Assembly: GCA_037355855.1 (NCBI GenBank)
Contig: CM074758.1
Location: 4,437,001 to 4,501,000, forward strand
DNA: 64,000 bases
Source: Pseudo-nitzschia pungens
Taxonomy: Eukaryota; Bacillariophyta; Bacillariophyceae; Bacillariales; Bacillariaceae
Direction: 5' to 3'
This document shows, in pieces, positions 1-10,912 of the stretch (its first letter is position 1; each line of letters opens with the position of its first letter). Both the position numbers and the translations under genes were made by a program. Below the pieces are notes generated by a model. It ran no database searches, was not told the DNA's origin, and saw only the letters and a program-made list of their open reading frames with translations.

Positions 1-965
1 CACTCGGATTGTAGTACTGTAATTCACTTGTGCCGCGTAATTTCTATCAGCCGTCTTTTGAGAAAAAAAAAAAAAGAAAAAGGGAGTTTGCATCGATGAT
101 GGATTCGACGAAACAGCTCCTAAACTCTCTGGTACAAATTTTTACGTAATTTAGTGTGCGATACGATCAATCGCGCTCTATTGTGCGCTCTGTTTTGACA
201 CCGTTGTCATACGGTAGCACTGATTTGGACCTACCGGTATCAGTAATTTCGAAATTACGAAGTAAGGTTTACGTAAGGTAAGATTACCGGTACCGTAGTA
301 CTTCGTAATCAGTTAAAAAAATAATTAACGCTCCGGTAAAGCGTGTGGAGTTGTAAATGTCCCGTCAGCGTGTGATTATGGTGCATTTTATAGCTATGCC
401 CTTCCAGTAGGATTTGTACCACCAGATCTACATAAAATTACCCCAACTCTTAGCAACCCAATATTATAAGATGTAAGGTTACCGTACAGGATGCTACTAA
501 GATGTGTCAAAAACAATTCTATCATAAACAACGGTTCACTTCCAATTCTGTAACTTACTTAAAAAGGATTGATCGACTGAACACCAAACAACAACAATCT
601 CAGTTACGAGTAACCTTACGGTAATTTACATTATTCTTAAAAATTATTCATCGAGAGGGATAAGTTCCGTCTAATCAAGTAAGGCTACTACTTAGCTCTA
701 TTGATACTACTACTTCGTACTTTGGAATCATAAGTCTGAATACTACTAGCATGATCTACAATTGCAGTATAAGACTAAGTAATCAATCAAAGGGGTATTC
801 AAAAGTAGTAACCGAGGAATTTCTAAAATATGTCCCTCAGTTTCCATAGAATTCGGTAAGTTGGTGAGACTGCGATCCGAGGAATGCCGGTGATTAAGGT
901 AGCCTTACCGAAATAAAAAACAATGATGCAACATTACTTATTGAGCGACTGAACAACAAATAACA
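1..965. other. Intergenic, no gene seen
   Basis: AT-rich spacer with many short variants of TTACGGTA, TACTTCGTA and ACCGGTA motifs, which recur in spacers across this window. The first 60 bases contain a weak match to the arm of the hairpin elements near 25.5 kb (TAATTTCTATCAGCCGTC). No open frame of convincing composition was found on either strand. Confidence 0.5.
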
Positions 966-970
966 AGCTC

Positions 971-1224
971 TCTTGTAAATTATCAAAACAAGAAGTCTAC
1001 AATCCGATGTAACATACTGTAAATGCACTAATTGTATTAATCTAAAAGAAAGTGAGATGTCGAGGTATTGCTTTGTACATCTCTTGACATATTTTTGATC
1101 ATTCAACTGACCACAATTTTCATTTCTGGTCCTCCAAAAATTTGTGGCTCTCCAACCTCCAATTTGGTGAACCCCACCGGTCAATCTTTATTTTGTAAAC
1201 CTTAACTTTAATATTTTCGTAACA
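971..1224 (-). repeat. Copia-1 3' LTR
   Basis: 254 bp. It begins TGTTACG and ends ACAAGA on the element strand. It matches 7549-7792 nearly throughout; the extra 10 bases are three small local duplications (AAG, AAAG and a GCTT-type insertion). It is flanked on the low side by the target duplication AGCTC. Confidence 0.9.
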
Positions 1225-1240
1225 CACTCCTGTGCTGGAT

Positions 1241-2476
1241 TTATTCCGGCTCTTCAGTGCTCGGTGTTAATCCAAACCTAACCATGGCGTCTTCATATTC
1301 CTTTTGATACTGTTTGTCATCGTCTTCGCGTGTCCCTAATATAAGGTCACGAAACTTTCGGAAGAGCGTTCCCTGCACCGGCTTGGTATAATAGTCTGCG
1401 ATCATCTCCTTTGTTGGGCAATGTCGGACCACAATCTCCTTTCTTTTAATGCGATCAGTAATAAAGAAATACCGGATATGGATGTGCTTGGAACCTTTTC
1501 CACATGATAGTCTCCCATTGTTTTCTAATAGTATTGCTGCCTCATTATCCTGATAGAGAACGTCTTCGTCACTATCTCCCCCCTGAGCCAACCAAAAGTA
1601 TCGGAACCATATGTGCTTTGGTAATCTTTCTCCCACAGCAACAATTTCAGTTTCGGTGGAGCTTGTTGTATTCAGTTTTGTTTTGTTCGATGAGCCGTAG
1701 ATGGTTCCCCGACCTCCTGTCACCATAACACCAACGTGTCGTCCTCTCATGTCCTCATGGACTGCATGTGCTCCATCGATATACAGTGAGATCTCTTTGC
1801 CATCGTATCGAAGAATTAGAGGTAAATGTTTAGTTCCTTGTAGATACTTCATCAGGTGCACCAGTTTCTTGTAATCATGCTCATCCGGTCTTTGAACTCG
1901 TGTACATAGAAACGCCACTGCTGTTTGTAGGTCTGGACGCGCCCTCTTCCCTAGATATAGTGCTCTTGACGTCATTGTGTGGAAATAATCCTTCTCTTGT
2001 TGGTCCAACAATCGAACGTTGGTATCATCCTCTGCTGCCGTTCGGAACAAGTGTTCCGGTGCTGCTGTAGGCTTCTCCCCTTTCATGTCCTCCTTAATAT
2101 CATTTAACATCTTCTGTACATAGTCATACATACTAATCTTGACCTCCCCCTTCACCCGGAAGTCGATTGTCATTCCAAGGTACTCGTGTAGCTTGCCCCA
2201 TACTTCGGTCATCGGATCGGTCTTCCCATATATGGCCTTCAGCTTGTTTATAATTGTTGTTACCTCATTTGGATCAACATGACTGACCTTCATGTCATCC
2301 ACATGGAAGGCTATTGTCATTTGTTTCCCTCCTATTGTTTTGTTCCACACACATGGATCGTACGGGTTCATCTCAAATCCCCATTCACCAAGGTGACCAA
2401 TGAGCTTCTTGGTGTATGATAGCAGTGCTGCGTTCAGCGTACCATATATTGCCTTACTACACTTCACAAATATCAC
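1241..2476 (-). pseudogene. Copia-1 reverse transcriptase C-terminal half plus RNase H
   Basis: The frame starts inside reverse transcriptase. The block AIYGTLNAALLSY is the Copia 'YGLKQAPR' region, and FHVDDMKVSH holds the catalytic VDD. RNase H residues follow: YIDGAH (D), STETEIV (E), YQDNEAA (D), and an HIHIRYFFITD block. The C-terminal tail ends normally just before the 3' LTR. The N-terminal half of the enzyme lies at 3372-4565, separated by an insertion; the two halves rejoin in frame across it (GRCV then IFVKC). It is not translatable as an intact polymerase in this copy. Confidence 0.88.
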
Positions 2477-3371
2477 CCATCTATGAAGATATTCAAGGTG
2501 GGTGCTATGATCTGTGCTAGCAAGGCTCCTGTGTAGGAGAGTGTACTGGGGCTACAGACAGCAGCACCCAGTAGCTGACCAACAGGTGCTGAGCTGAGTG
2601 CTAGGGCTGTGTGCTAATTGGTAGCATACAGGCTTAGCAACAGGCTTAGCAACAAGCTTAGCAACAGGCTTAGCAACAGGCTTAGCAACAGGCTTAGCAA
2701 CAGACCTATCCTGTTTAGTATGGATGCTAGCAGAAATTACTAGGGTCGTCGCGTACGATTTGTACCAATCGTACATACCCCGAGTAAAGCACCCTTTATG
2801 GTGTAGCTAGATGCTACAGGGTTAGGGTTGCTAATGCTACGAGATACTGAAAGATGCTAACCTACCATGATACCATGCTAAGATACTATGCTACCGCCGG
2901 GGTCAGGTCATTGGTGTATAATATGTACTATGACTGCATACCCGACCCAGACAGTTACCCAACGCGTTAGCACAAGCAAGCAAGCAAGCAAGCACACGAT
3001 TGAATATAATTAAGCGGAGCTTAATTAAGCTAAGCTACGCTACGCTACCCGTAGAATACAGTACCAGAGCTACAGAGCTCTGTTATTATACGAGTTATCG
3101 GAGCGCTGTCACGATACAATACGATACAGAGCTGAGCGCTTTGGCTCAGCTCCCTTTTATTCACTCTTTTCTTTATTCACCTAAATTAAACACATCCTAT
3201 CATGCCCTCCCCATGATCGATTCCGATGTACCTCTAGGGAAGTATCCTGTAGTATCTAAGTGTATGCAATAGAGCTTGAACAGTATCCACTGTAGCCTCA
3301 CCACTTGCCAAGGACCTACTTGGTATTATTGTTAATGTTATCCCCTATTTTATGCTGACGAGCAATATCAG
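2477..3371. mobile_element. Repeat insertion inside Copia-1 reverse transcriptase
   Basis: About 895 bp interrupt the polymerase frame; GTG occurs at both junctions and may be a 3-bp target duplication, but the boundaries are only good to about 20 bases. The insert carries a 12-bp tandem (CAGGCTTAGCAA, ~2628-2705). A ~300-bp segment (2720-3150, with CTACCGCCGGGGTC and GGTCATTGGTGTATAATA) recurs at 30190-30470, 31340-31740 and 32020-32228 in the TIR island. Its right part (3215-3310) resembles 38805-38880. No coding capacity is seen. It may be a solo LTR or a non-autonomous DNA element. Confidence 0.7.
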
Positions 3372-4565
3372 CACACATCTCCCTTTAACCTTCTGTAGGT
3401 GTGGTTTCCAACGATTGCTATCTAGGTCCACTAGTGCCAACGCTAGCTTGCCGTCCACCCTGAGGATAAGGCGTCCCTCCATTGGTGTTTGTAGGAAGTG
3501 TCCTGGCAAATCCAGTGTTGCTACGTCACATTCTTCATATGCGTTGACCATTAGCAGGTAGAACAGCCCTTCTGTTGATACAGTTGGTGATCGAGTGTCT
3601 TCTTTGTTCATCCAAATTCGCTGTTTCCTCCCGTCGGCACATGCCCGTCCCTTCACGCTCCCGTCTCTCTTCCTTGTTAGGAACAGTAGGATTGGCAGCG
3701 CTAGCTTCTTGTCTTCATTAGATAGGGTTTTATAATCAATCTCCTCAAACACCTCTCGGGATAACATCTGTTTCATCTCCTTAGCTGTTGCTGCTTTTCC
3801 TTCATCACCGAACATTTGGAGCCCGGCCTTTAATCCATACTGAGTCATTAAATAATGTGTGACTTTGTCCTGACACTTCTCCAATGTTGTGCCCAGGAAT
3901 GTCATTGCACGTTCATAGTTATACTGCTCATTTCCAGATGTTATTGGTTCAACATGCTCCTTAAATTCGATTGTTCTTTGTAGGTATTGGTATGCACTCC
4001 TGTGTTTTGTTCTCTGAGCCATCCTGTGAATGACTCCCTTGAACCGCTTATATGCAGATCCCTTCGTCATGACATTGACATATGCGTCTTTGTATCCTGG
4101 CCAAACATATGGTTGAACGTTGCGCCTGGGGCGCATTGTGAACCCATTGCTTTCCTCACTGTCGCTGTGATCATCCTGATCATCCTCATTTGTTTCGACG
4201 CTGTCCCCGTCATTATTATCATCCCCGTCCTCATCATCCGAATCACTTCCCTCCATCTGGCTGTCCGTCTCGAAAACAATTTCGATTTTGTCATCTGCCA
4301 CTCCTGCGTTTTCGATGGTGTTTTCTGGGAGGCTTTCATTGTCCACTCCTGTGCTTTCTTCATCTTCCTCGGATATGGGATCGGGGTCATCCCCTTCATT
4401 CTCGTCGGCATTGCTGTGGCTTATGTCCACCCTCGTTTCGCCGACGTCATCTTCCTCTATGTTATCCATATCCATTATTCGGTTATCCTCGCCGTCTGTG
4501 AACAACAGTCCCTCAGGTTGCTTCTCCCCCATGGTGTTGACTTGGTCAATCACCTCATCTGGCAT
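3372..4565 (-). pseudogene. Copia-1 integrase-RT linker and reverse transcriptase N-terminal half
   Basis: The acidic linker (many D/E/S/N residues) typical between Copia integrase and polymerase comes first. The polymerase follows: VKGRACADGRKQRIW, then SPTVSTEGLFYLL and DVATLDLPGHFLQTPMEG, which correspond to the conserved 'K.RLVA.G..Q', 'SPV' and 'DV..AFL.G.L' blocks of Copia enzymes. The aspartate of DLPGHFL sits where the first catalytic aspartate of the palm is expected. The frame is cut by the insertion at 2477-3371 just before the YG-LNAALL block. Confidence 0.85.
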
Positions 4566-4601
4566 GGGTAGGATATGGAAGTCGGATCTGTCTCTTTCAA
4601 T

Positions 4602-5465
4602 TCACCGTCCTGTTTTCAAGCTCATAAAGGTCATTCCTCCTTGTAGATTGTGCATGGGCCCCATGGCTATTGCCCCGAATGTCCTTGTTTTCAGCGTATT
4701 GTCGGTTCCCCGTCGAACCTGGGCGTATGACCCGTAAGGTACCATACAATGTAATTTATAGTCAAGTTTCTTTCCTGTAACTATGGTCATGGGCGATAGG
4801 ATCTTGGATATGCCCCCTTCCCATGATATGCCATTAATGTAGACCAACACCCCGGCAATGAGCCCGAGCACCATCCTGCTTGGTATTTTCTGAAAAGGAG
4901 TATTATGGAAGGCACATCTTGCCCTTTCTTTTATGACCCGAATGAATCGTTCGACATCAGGTACATGTTCGTCCTGTACTGCGATGTTAAGTAAAATTCC
5001 TGTGCCCGCAAGTTCATTATCTAAGCATTCGAATTGTTTGTCGCCCAACATAAGCCCAATTTTAAACCTGCGTCGCTTGAAAAATTTCTGTAGCTCCTCC
5101 AGTACTCTGAACATGGACTCGCCCATCATATCTTCAACAGGATTGGCTGTCCCATAGTGGATATGCTTGCTGATAGTTACCATGAATGGGATCTTGTTCA
5201 CCTTCATGATATCGATGGACACTGTTAGCTCCGTGTAGTGGTCCATTATTGTTTGTGGTATCCCGATCAGCGCTGTTTTTACCTCTTTTCGCTTCTGTCG
5301 GACCGTCTTCCCTTGTAGTTCAGCGACTCGTGGTCCGAATATCTTACCCATTACTGTCACGTCCCTTGGAGTGAATGGGTTGTTCAGTATGGTTCCATTT
5401 TTGATCGCTCTGATCATGTCCTTGTTACTCCAGTTGGTTACGTCTTGTAACTTTCTTACGGCCAC
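4602..5465 (-). pseudogene. Copia-1 integrase core
   Basis: A DDE integrase of the diatom Copia type. SIDIMKVNKIPFMV gives the first aspartate, LMLGDKQFE the second, and DEHVPDVERFIRVIKERAR the glutamate. The C-terminal KKLDYKLHCMVPYGSYAQV block is the SH3-like tail with a start of the linker. It is in a different frame from the protease block (5568-6098) and from the linker (3372-4565), so at least two indels or stops separate them. The plus-strand copy at 10913-12558 has the same segment nearly collinear. Confidence 0.85.
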
Positions 5466-5567
5466 TGCCGTCGCATTGTCTTTTCGAGAGAATTTTGCTT
5501 GGTTCCCTTTGATTGTCTCTACACCAATTTGTTCCAGTTTAATATCGGTTTCAATAAATGATTGTGC

Positions 5568-6098
5568 TTACATTATTGCGTCACTGCTGTCCCAATAGTA
5601 GAGCCCCTTTTTCGATGGCACAAATTTACGTGTTATTCCTTTTGGATTTGTCACACGGAACGCGTCTTCGATTCCGTTGTGATACTCCACAACATATCCT
5701 GGCATATTGGTCACTATGTGGAATGATAGGATGTTAGCGATTCCACCTGGGTAAAAATACACTTTGCCAAACCCTGGGAGATCACCGATTTGTGTTATGA
5801 TGGCCTTGCCAGCGTTGGTGTATAGATGTAACACCTTGGATGCGTTTCGAATGTTCTTGAGGAATCGCTTGTTATAAAAGACGTTGACGCTGGAACAGTT
5901 ATCGATGAGGATCCATTTTGGGTTCAGTCTTTTCTTACATTGGTTAAAGGCATGTTTGTTCTTGCCACGTAGGTCCTCCACTAGGACCTCAGCTTCGCCG
6001 TCGTCCATGTAAAATTGGATGTCATAGTCATCCCCATCCAGTTCTGATTCCCAGTCGTCGTCCTTATCCTCGATTATCTCCCCGTTGCTACCTTCCAT
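5568..6098 (-). pseudogene. Copia-1 protease region
   Basis: WILIDNCSSVNVFYNK is the retropepsin-like active-site block, with DNCSS in place of the usual D-S/T-G. It is followed by the hydrophobic sheet YFYPGGIANILSFHIV and the GLYYWD motif seen before the integrase zinc region in Copia polyproteins. The same DNCSSV motif occurs in the second copy (near 11110), so the unusual active site belongs to the family and is not a lesion of one copy. Confidence 0.8.
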
Positions 6099-6149
6099 AA
6101 TGTTACATTGACCGGATTCCCGTTGCGCTTTTGCCTGGTTGTATGCCTT

Positions 6150-7487
6150 TCACCGTTCGTCCCTTGTGGGATCCCCATTCTCTTTTGTTGTATGTGGGCA
6201 ATCAGATGCAATACAATCATTTTCCCGGTCACAGTTGTGGCATGTGTAGTTTCCTTTTGGTCTCCATTTTCGTGTTGTCGTTGACTCATCTTGTTCCCCG
6301 TTGTCATCCTCAATCAGGAACTGATGTCCGGAGAATCTACCCCGTGAGGATCCACCTGTTCGGTTCACTTGGTATAGTCTTGGATTGAATTTAAAGTCCT
6401 CCAACTCAGTGTGTGCTTCCACCACACTCTTTGGATATTCGTTGCGTCCCTTTGTCATGGCATTGTGACAGTCTTGCTTATATATTGCATATTTTGACTC
6501 ATTGGCGTTCATGAAAAAGATTACAGCTAATGCCCGGTCTCGTGCGGTTGCTCTCACCTGTTGCTTTATATTGGTTTTCAAACTTCCCCATGTCGATTTA
6601 GTCTGTTTCTCCACTTTCTGTTTTTATAGCTGTTGTGACTTCTTTCTTGATAGTGGGTTCCTCAGTTTCATCCCCCGATTCGGTCTCTGCGTCGCATGAC
6701 TCCATGTTAATGTATCCTTTTTCTGTCAGGACATCTTGTATGTCCTCCATGTCATAGAATCTTGCCCCATTCTTCTCAGCTACATTCACTAGGACTTCAA
6801 ATTTCTCCAGGTATTCGCCCAGGTCCATGTCATCCGTTTGTCGGAAGTTGTACACCTTTTTCTTCGTTAGGAATCTCTGTACCCGTCTGTTCCTTGTTGA
6901 ATCGCCTTGCTCGCATACCATTTCGATCAGTGTTAGGAGTCCTGTCACTGATTTTGTGGCGTGTACCTTGGTGTAATTGTCCTTGTGAGCCTTGATTTTG
7001 TTATGCATTATGGGACGATCGCATTGGTCCCAAAGTACTTTGTAGAGCTTTGTTAAGTTGTTTCTCGTTTTGTTCATAATGTCCTTGTATATCTTCAAGT
7101 CCTGTTTATACTCATCTTTAGTAAATTCCCTTTTCAGATCGGTTAGTTCTTGAGTTCTTCTTCAGTTGGTTCAACAGGCTCATCCATCGTAACAATTGTC
7201 AGCTTTCGCATCTCAAGGCTCGTCTCCTCATTTCTGCCGTAGGTCTTTGTGGCGTAGTTGATAGACTTCTTCCTGGCAGTAATCCACTTCTTTTTATGGA
7301 TTTGGCTATGGATGAATACGTCATCCTTGATTGCTGGGGTTCCCCCTTTGAAAGCCATGGGTCCTGGTCCGCTTGGCCCCTTCCCTTTGCGTCTGATGGG
7401 CCTGCGTTTCTTCTGTGATGTATCCTCTTCATCTTGTTCTTCAGCCTCTTGTCCGGCTATATTTTCATCTCTTTCTTTATCCGACAT
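6150..7487 (-). pseudogene. Copia-1 gag, with frame changes
   Basis: An N-terminal basic region (KKRRPIRRKGKGPSGPGP, 7143-7487) is followed by a capsid-like helical region (KIYKDIMNKTRNNLTKLYKV to VYNFRQTDDMDLGEYLEKF, 6598-7098) and a knuckle region (6150-6614). The first frame change is near 7147, where one G appears to be missing compared with the second copy. The zinc knuckle is unusual: CHNCDRENDCIASDC reads C-x2-C-x5-C-x4-C and lacks the normal histidine. The second copy has the same knuckle. Confidence 0.78.
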
Positions 7488-7548
7488 GGTCGTGAGTTAT
7501 CTATTTTTCTTGATCTTCCTTGTTTAACCTTGCCTTTTTAGATTAATA

Positions 7549-7792
7549 TCTTGTAAATTATCAAAACAAGTCTACAATCTGATGTAACATAATGTAAATG
7601 CACTAATTGTATTAATCTAAAAAGTGAGATGTCGAGGTATTTGTACATCTCTTGACATATTTTTGATCATTCAACTGACCACGATTTTCATTTCTGGTCC
7701 TCCAAAAATTCGTGGCTCTCCAACCTCCAATTTGGCGAACCCCACCGGTCAATCTTTATTTTGTAAACCTTAACTTTAATATTTTCGTAACA
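7549..7792 (-). repeat. Copia-1 5' LTR
   Basis: 244 bp, matching 971-1224. On the element strand it begins TGTTACG at 7792. The target duplication AGCTC follows at 7793-7797. The sequence just inside (7530-7548) shows no obvious match to an initiator tRNA end, so the primer is unknown. Confidence 0.9.
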
Positions 7793-8049
7793 AGCTCCCT
7801 TACATCATAGGCATAAGTTACTAAATCGTTAATTTTCGAACATTACAGTAAGGTATTACGGTAAATGTCCATTGCTTCCTTTCCTATTATTTTTACAGTA
7901 CCGTACTTTATGCGCCAGAGACAAAAAGAAGGATGCAAAAGAGCAATGAGCTAAAAAGAAGTGTCAGCAACAGAACTCTTTCACAGAAAATAATAATAAT
8001 TACTGGTGTATTTCCGTACGTTCGGTTATGGTGTTTATTGACTGACTAC

Positions 8050-8847
8050 ATGGAAATGGAGGCAACAATCGCACCAACAATGACATCCTCCGATGAAGAA
8101 GTTCTAGTCCCAGATTGGGTTCAGGCTGTGCTCATTTCTATGGACGTTCTCGGCAATATTATCATTGTTGGATGCTTGATCTTTCTCTGTTGGTTTCGGA
8201 GCAAACCAATCGTTGCGATGGGGCAACCTCAAATGCTAACCGTAATGTGCGTCGGGTCATTGTCTTTTTCATTTTCAAGAACAATGGGTCATGTGAATGT
8301 TTTGGAGGGAGATCCTGTTCTCAGCAATAATTATAAGATTAGGTGGGATATTATGTGCTCGGTCAGGACATGGTGTTGGGTATTTGGCGAATCTATCGTG
8401 GAACAAATCCTCTTTTTGAAGCTGTATCGGGTCTACAAAGTGATGAAATTCCGTCGCAACCAAACAGTTCTGGCGCGGCACGTCATCGCTCCCTTTTTGG
8501 TTGGTCTTAATTTGCCACTGGTGGTTGCGATTGGGTGGACAATATACACTAGAAATGATAGGAATGACGAAATTGATGAATGCGCAGATAATGCCACCAT
8601 TTGGAATTTGTGGTTTCCCATCAGCTTGTTAATGTCTGTGGCTGTTGCGATTTTAGCCTGGAAACTTCGACGTGTGAAGGAATCTGTTGGAGACACCCGA
8701 AGAATTCTGCATTGGGAAGTTTTCAAATTATTCACGTTTTCTTTCTGGATTGCCTTCTACATACCAATTGTTTGGAGGGCTCGTAGAGTTGGTAGATTTT
8801 GCACAAGTTTGGGGATTTTCTGTTGTTTTAATGTTTGCTTACTTTAA
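8050..8847 (+). CDS. Class C GPCR-like seven-transmembrane domain, truncated
   Basis: Six strongly hydrophobic segments are visible: around VQAVLISMDVLGNIIIVGCL, QMLTVMCVGSLSFSFS, WCWVFGESIVEQILFLKLYR, IAPFLVGLNLPLVVAIGW, WFPISLLMSVAVAILAW and VFKLFTFSFWIAFYIPIVW. The third carries the L-x-x-K-x-YRVYKV ending, as in the 7tm_3 (GABA-B/metabotropic) family, whose members are common in diatoms. The usual large ligand-binding ectodomain is absent and the seventh helix is not recognisable, so this is a 5'- and 3'-truncated gene or a pseudogene. An in-frame upstream ATG exists at 7933, but 8050 sits directly before a normal-looking polar N-terminus. Confidence is fair for the family and low for function. 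Confidence 0.55.
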   Translation: MEMEATIAPTMTSSDEEVLVPDWVQAVLISMDVLGNIIIVGCLIFLCWFRSKPIVAMGQPQMLTVMCVGSLSFSFSRTMGHVNVLEGDPVLSNNYKIRWDIMCSVRTWCWVFGESIVEQILFLKLYRVYKVMKFRRNQTVLARHVIAPFLVGLNLPLVVAIGWTIYTRNDRNDEIDECADNATIWNLWFPISLLMSVAVAILAWKLRRVKESVGDTRRILHWEVFKLFTFSFWIAFYIPIVWRARRVGRFCTSLGIFCCFNVCLL

Positions 8848-9849
8848 TTGTGAGCAGAAATGAATCCACTCTAATTTCCTAATTTTGCTAAATTTTATTT
8901 CTTTTGTCTCTCGATCACGCGCATTCTCGTGTTATCAATTATTTTCTTCCATGTATTCTTGTGTTATTTATTGGTTTCTTTGTCCCGGTCCATTCATTCC
9001 AAGCCCCCACATATTTGTGTACTGGCTCCTGTAGAATTGCACTTAAGCTATTGTAGACTCGGTACTTAACCTTTTATTTTTAGTTCTTGGGAATGTTCGG
9101 ACCGGTAGGAGGTAATTTTCCTTTCCTCTGAATCATGCATGTCAATCAAGTCATTGTTTCAAGCACGACTGAAGGTCACGTCCAAACACCAATACTTCAA
9201 AACAAGTTGAATGATGTGTTCGCTCATTCATTTACCGCGCAGAGGGTCTTCATAATTGTTTACAACACAGTAACGTTCTCAAACATGATGGGTCCGCCCT
9301 TCTTTTTGGTGTTCCCAAGGATGTATCTTTTGTGGTATGAGCGAGTCCATGGTCAACTGCCCGACTATGTCCAGGTGTACAGCGGCGGGACTGTTCATTA
9401 TTGCATCAGGTCGGGTACATTCACCCTCAGCAATCCGGATCAAAGATCAAGTACAACTGCCCGTACCACTTTGGAGAACACGGTGGGTACAAGCTCCCTT
9501 GCCACTATGGAGCTTCCACAAACGTGTCAGCAGTAGTGCAATCATTGACCAAGAAGTGCTTACACTGCAATTGCAGGAAGACAATACGTATTAATCAAGC
9601 TTGTTAAGCCTACATGCTGGATTGCAGGTTGCAATCGAACCGAAAGAATGCCTACGATTGAGAAGAACCAAGCCCTTCCGTATTGCGAAGAATAACTAAT
9701 CGCATGAACAACAAACAACTGTGCTCCGATTACGTGGACTCGTATGATTACAACGTGCCCTGCTACGAGTGCAACAGTATTGGCATTGGTATGGTGAACG
9801 TGCGGCTCCGACTGAGACTGATGGACGCCCTCCTGACGACCGAGCAGGG
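8848..9849. other. Spacer with no recognisable gene
   Basis: Open frames up to 133 codons exist (for example 9135-9536), but they overlap one another in different frames and show no family motif. The 9400-9540 segment encodes cysteine- and histidine-containing peptides in one frame; this could be a decayed exon. Confidence 0.35.
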
Positions 9850-9854
9850 AGGAG

Positions 9855-10388
9855 GTGCTCAAAGGACTAACCGATCTGAAAAGGGAGTTCACCAAAGATG
9901 ACTATAAGCAAGACCTGAAGATATACAAGGACATCATGACCAAGACACGAAATAATCTAACCAAGCTATACAAGGTGCTCTGGGATCAATGTGATCCCAT
10001 AATGCACAATAAAATTAAGGCCCATAAGGAAGAATACACAAAGGTGCATGCAACCAAATCAGTAACAGGACTCCTAACACTCATCGAAATGGTATGTGAA
10101 CAAGGAGATTCAACCCGAAACCGGCGAGTGCAACGATTCCTAACAAAGAAGAAAGTGTATAACTTTAGGCAAACTGATGAGATGGACCTAGGGGAATATC
10201 TGGAGAAGTTTGAGGTTCTCGTTAATGTAGCTGAAAAGAATGGAGCAAGATTCTACGACATGGAAGATATCCAAGATGTTCTTACAGAAAAAGGGTATGT
10301 GGATATGGAATCATCTGACGCGGAGACCGAATCAAGTGACAAGACCGAAGGAACAGAGACAAATATAAAGAAAGAAACAAAAAAATGA
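9855..10388 (+). pseudogene. Copia-1 family gag capsid region
   Basis: A 177-codon frame begins within gag (LTDLKREFTKDDYKQDLKIY) and ends at a TGA at 10386-10388. The next gag segment starts in another frame with an ATG that overlaps this stop (ATGA, 10385-10388). Copia-1 also changes frame at this place, but in the other direction, so this is probably decay and not a programmed event. Confidence 0.75.
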
Positions 10389-10912
10389 ACACAAGGAAAA
10401 TAGAAAGGCAAACCAAATCAAAATGGGGAAGCCTAGAAACTGCAACAAGGCAGCAAGTGAGATCGATCGCACGGGATTGAGCATTAGCAATCATTTTCTT
10501 CATGAACTCTAATGATTCGAAATATGCCATATACAAGCAGGACTGCCACAATGCTATGTCAAAGGGAAGGGACGAATACCCTAAGAGCCTAGTGGAGGCA
10601 CATACAGAACTTGAAGACTTTAAGTTCAACCCACGATTGTACCAGGTCAACAGGACAGGGGGATCAACATGAGGACATTTTTCTGGCCACCAATTCCTAA
10701 TTGATGAAGACAGTGATGGGCAGGATGAGAGGCCAACACGGAAATGGAGACCAAAAGGAAATTATATATGCCATAACTGCGATCGCGAAAATGATTGTAT
10801 TGCATCCGATTGTCCCCACACGACGAAGGAAAATGGTGATCCAACAAGAGATGAACGGCGCAAGGCATACAACCAATCAAAGGGACAACGAGAATCCGGC
10901 CAATGCAATGTA
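10385..10912 (+). pseudogene. Copia-1 family gag knuckle region with stops
   Basis: Homologous to 6150-6614. Reading from 10385 there are in-frame TGA stops at 10478 and 10670, at positions where the other copy has CGG arginine. The knuckle (CHNCDRENDC, ~10770-10815) is retained. Confidence 0.7.

Larger units (their letters stand above)
966..7797 (-). mobile_element. Copia-1: LTR retrotransposon, complete ends, broken coding region
   Basis: Seen in sequence: two related LTRs (971-1224 and 7549-7792) enclose gag, protease, integrase, reverse transcriptase and RNase H frames on the minus strand, and AGCTC is directly repeated just outside both LTRs (966-970 and 7793-7797). Integrase lies upstream of reverse transcriptase, the order that defines Ty1/Copia. 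The LTRs differ by about five substitutions and three 3-4-bp indels, so the copy is fairly young. The coding part is dead: there are frame changes in gag and between the protein blocks, and a ~0.9-kb insertion in reverse transcriptase. A second, truncated copy of the same family lies at 9850-12558. Confidence 0.92.

Noticed and set aside
4067..4737. Plus-strand frames of 103-194 codons opposite Copia-1
   Set aside because: Antisense to the acidic linker region, whose biased codons keep the opposite strand open.
10385..10388. ATGA overlap in gag of the truncated Copia copy as programmed reinitiation
   Set aside because: The other family copy changes frame in the opposite direction at this place and lacks the ATG, so decay is more likely.
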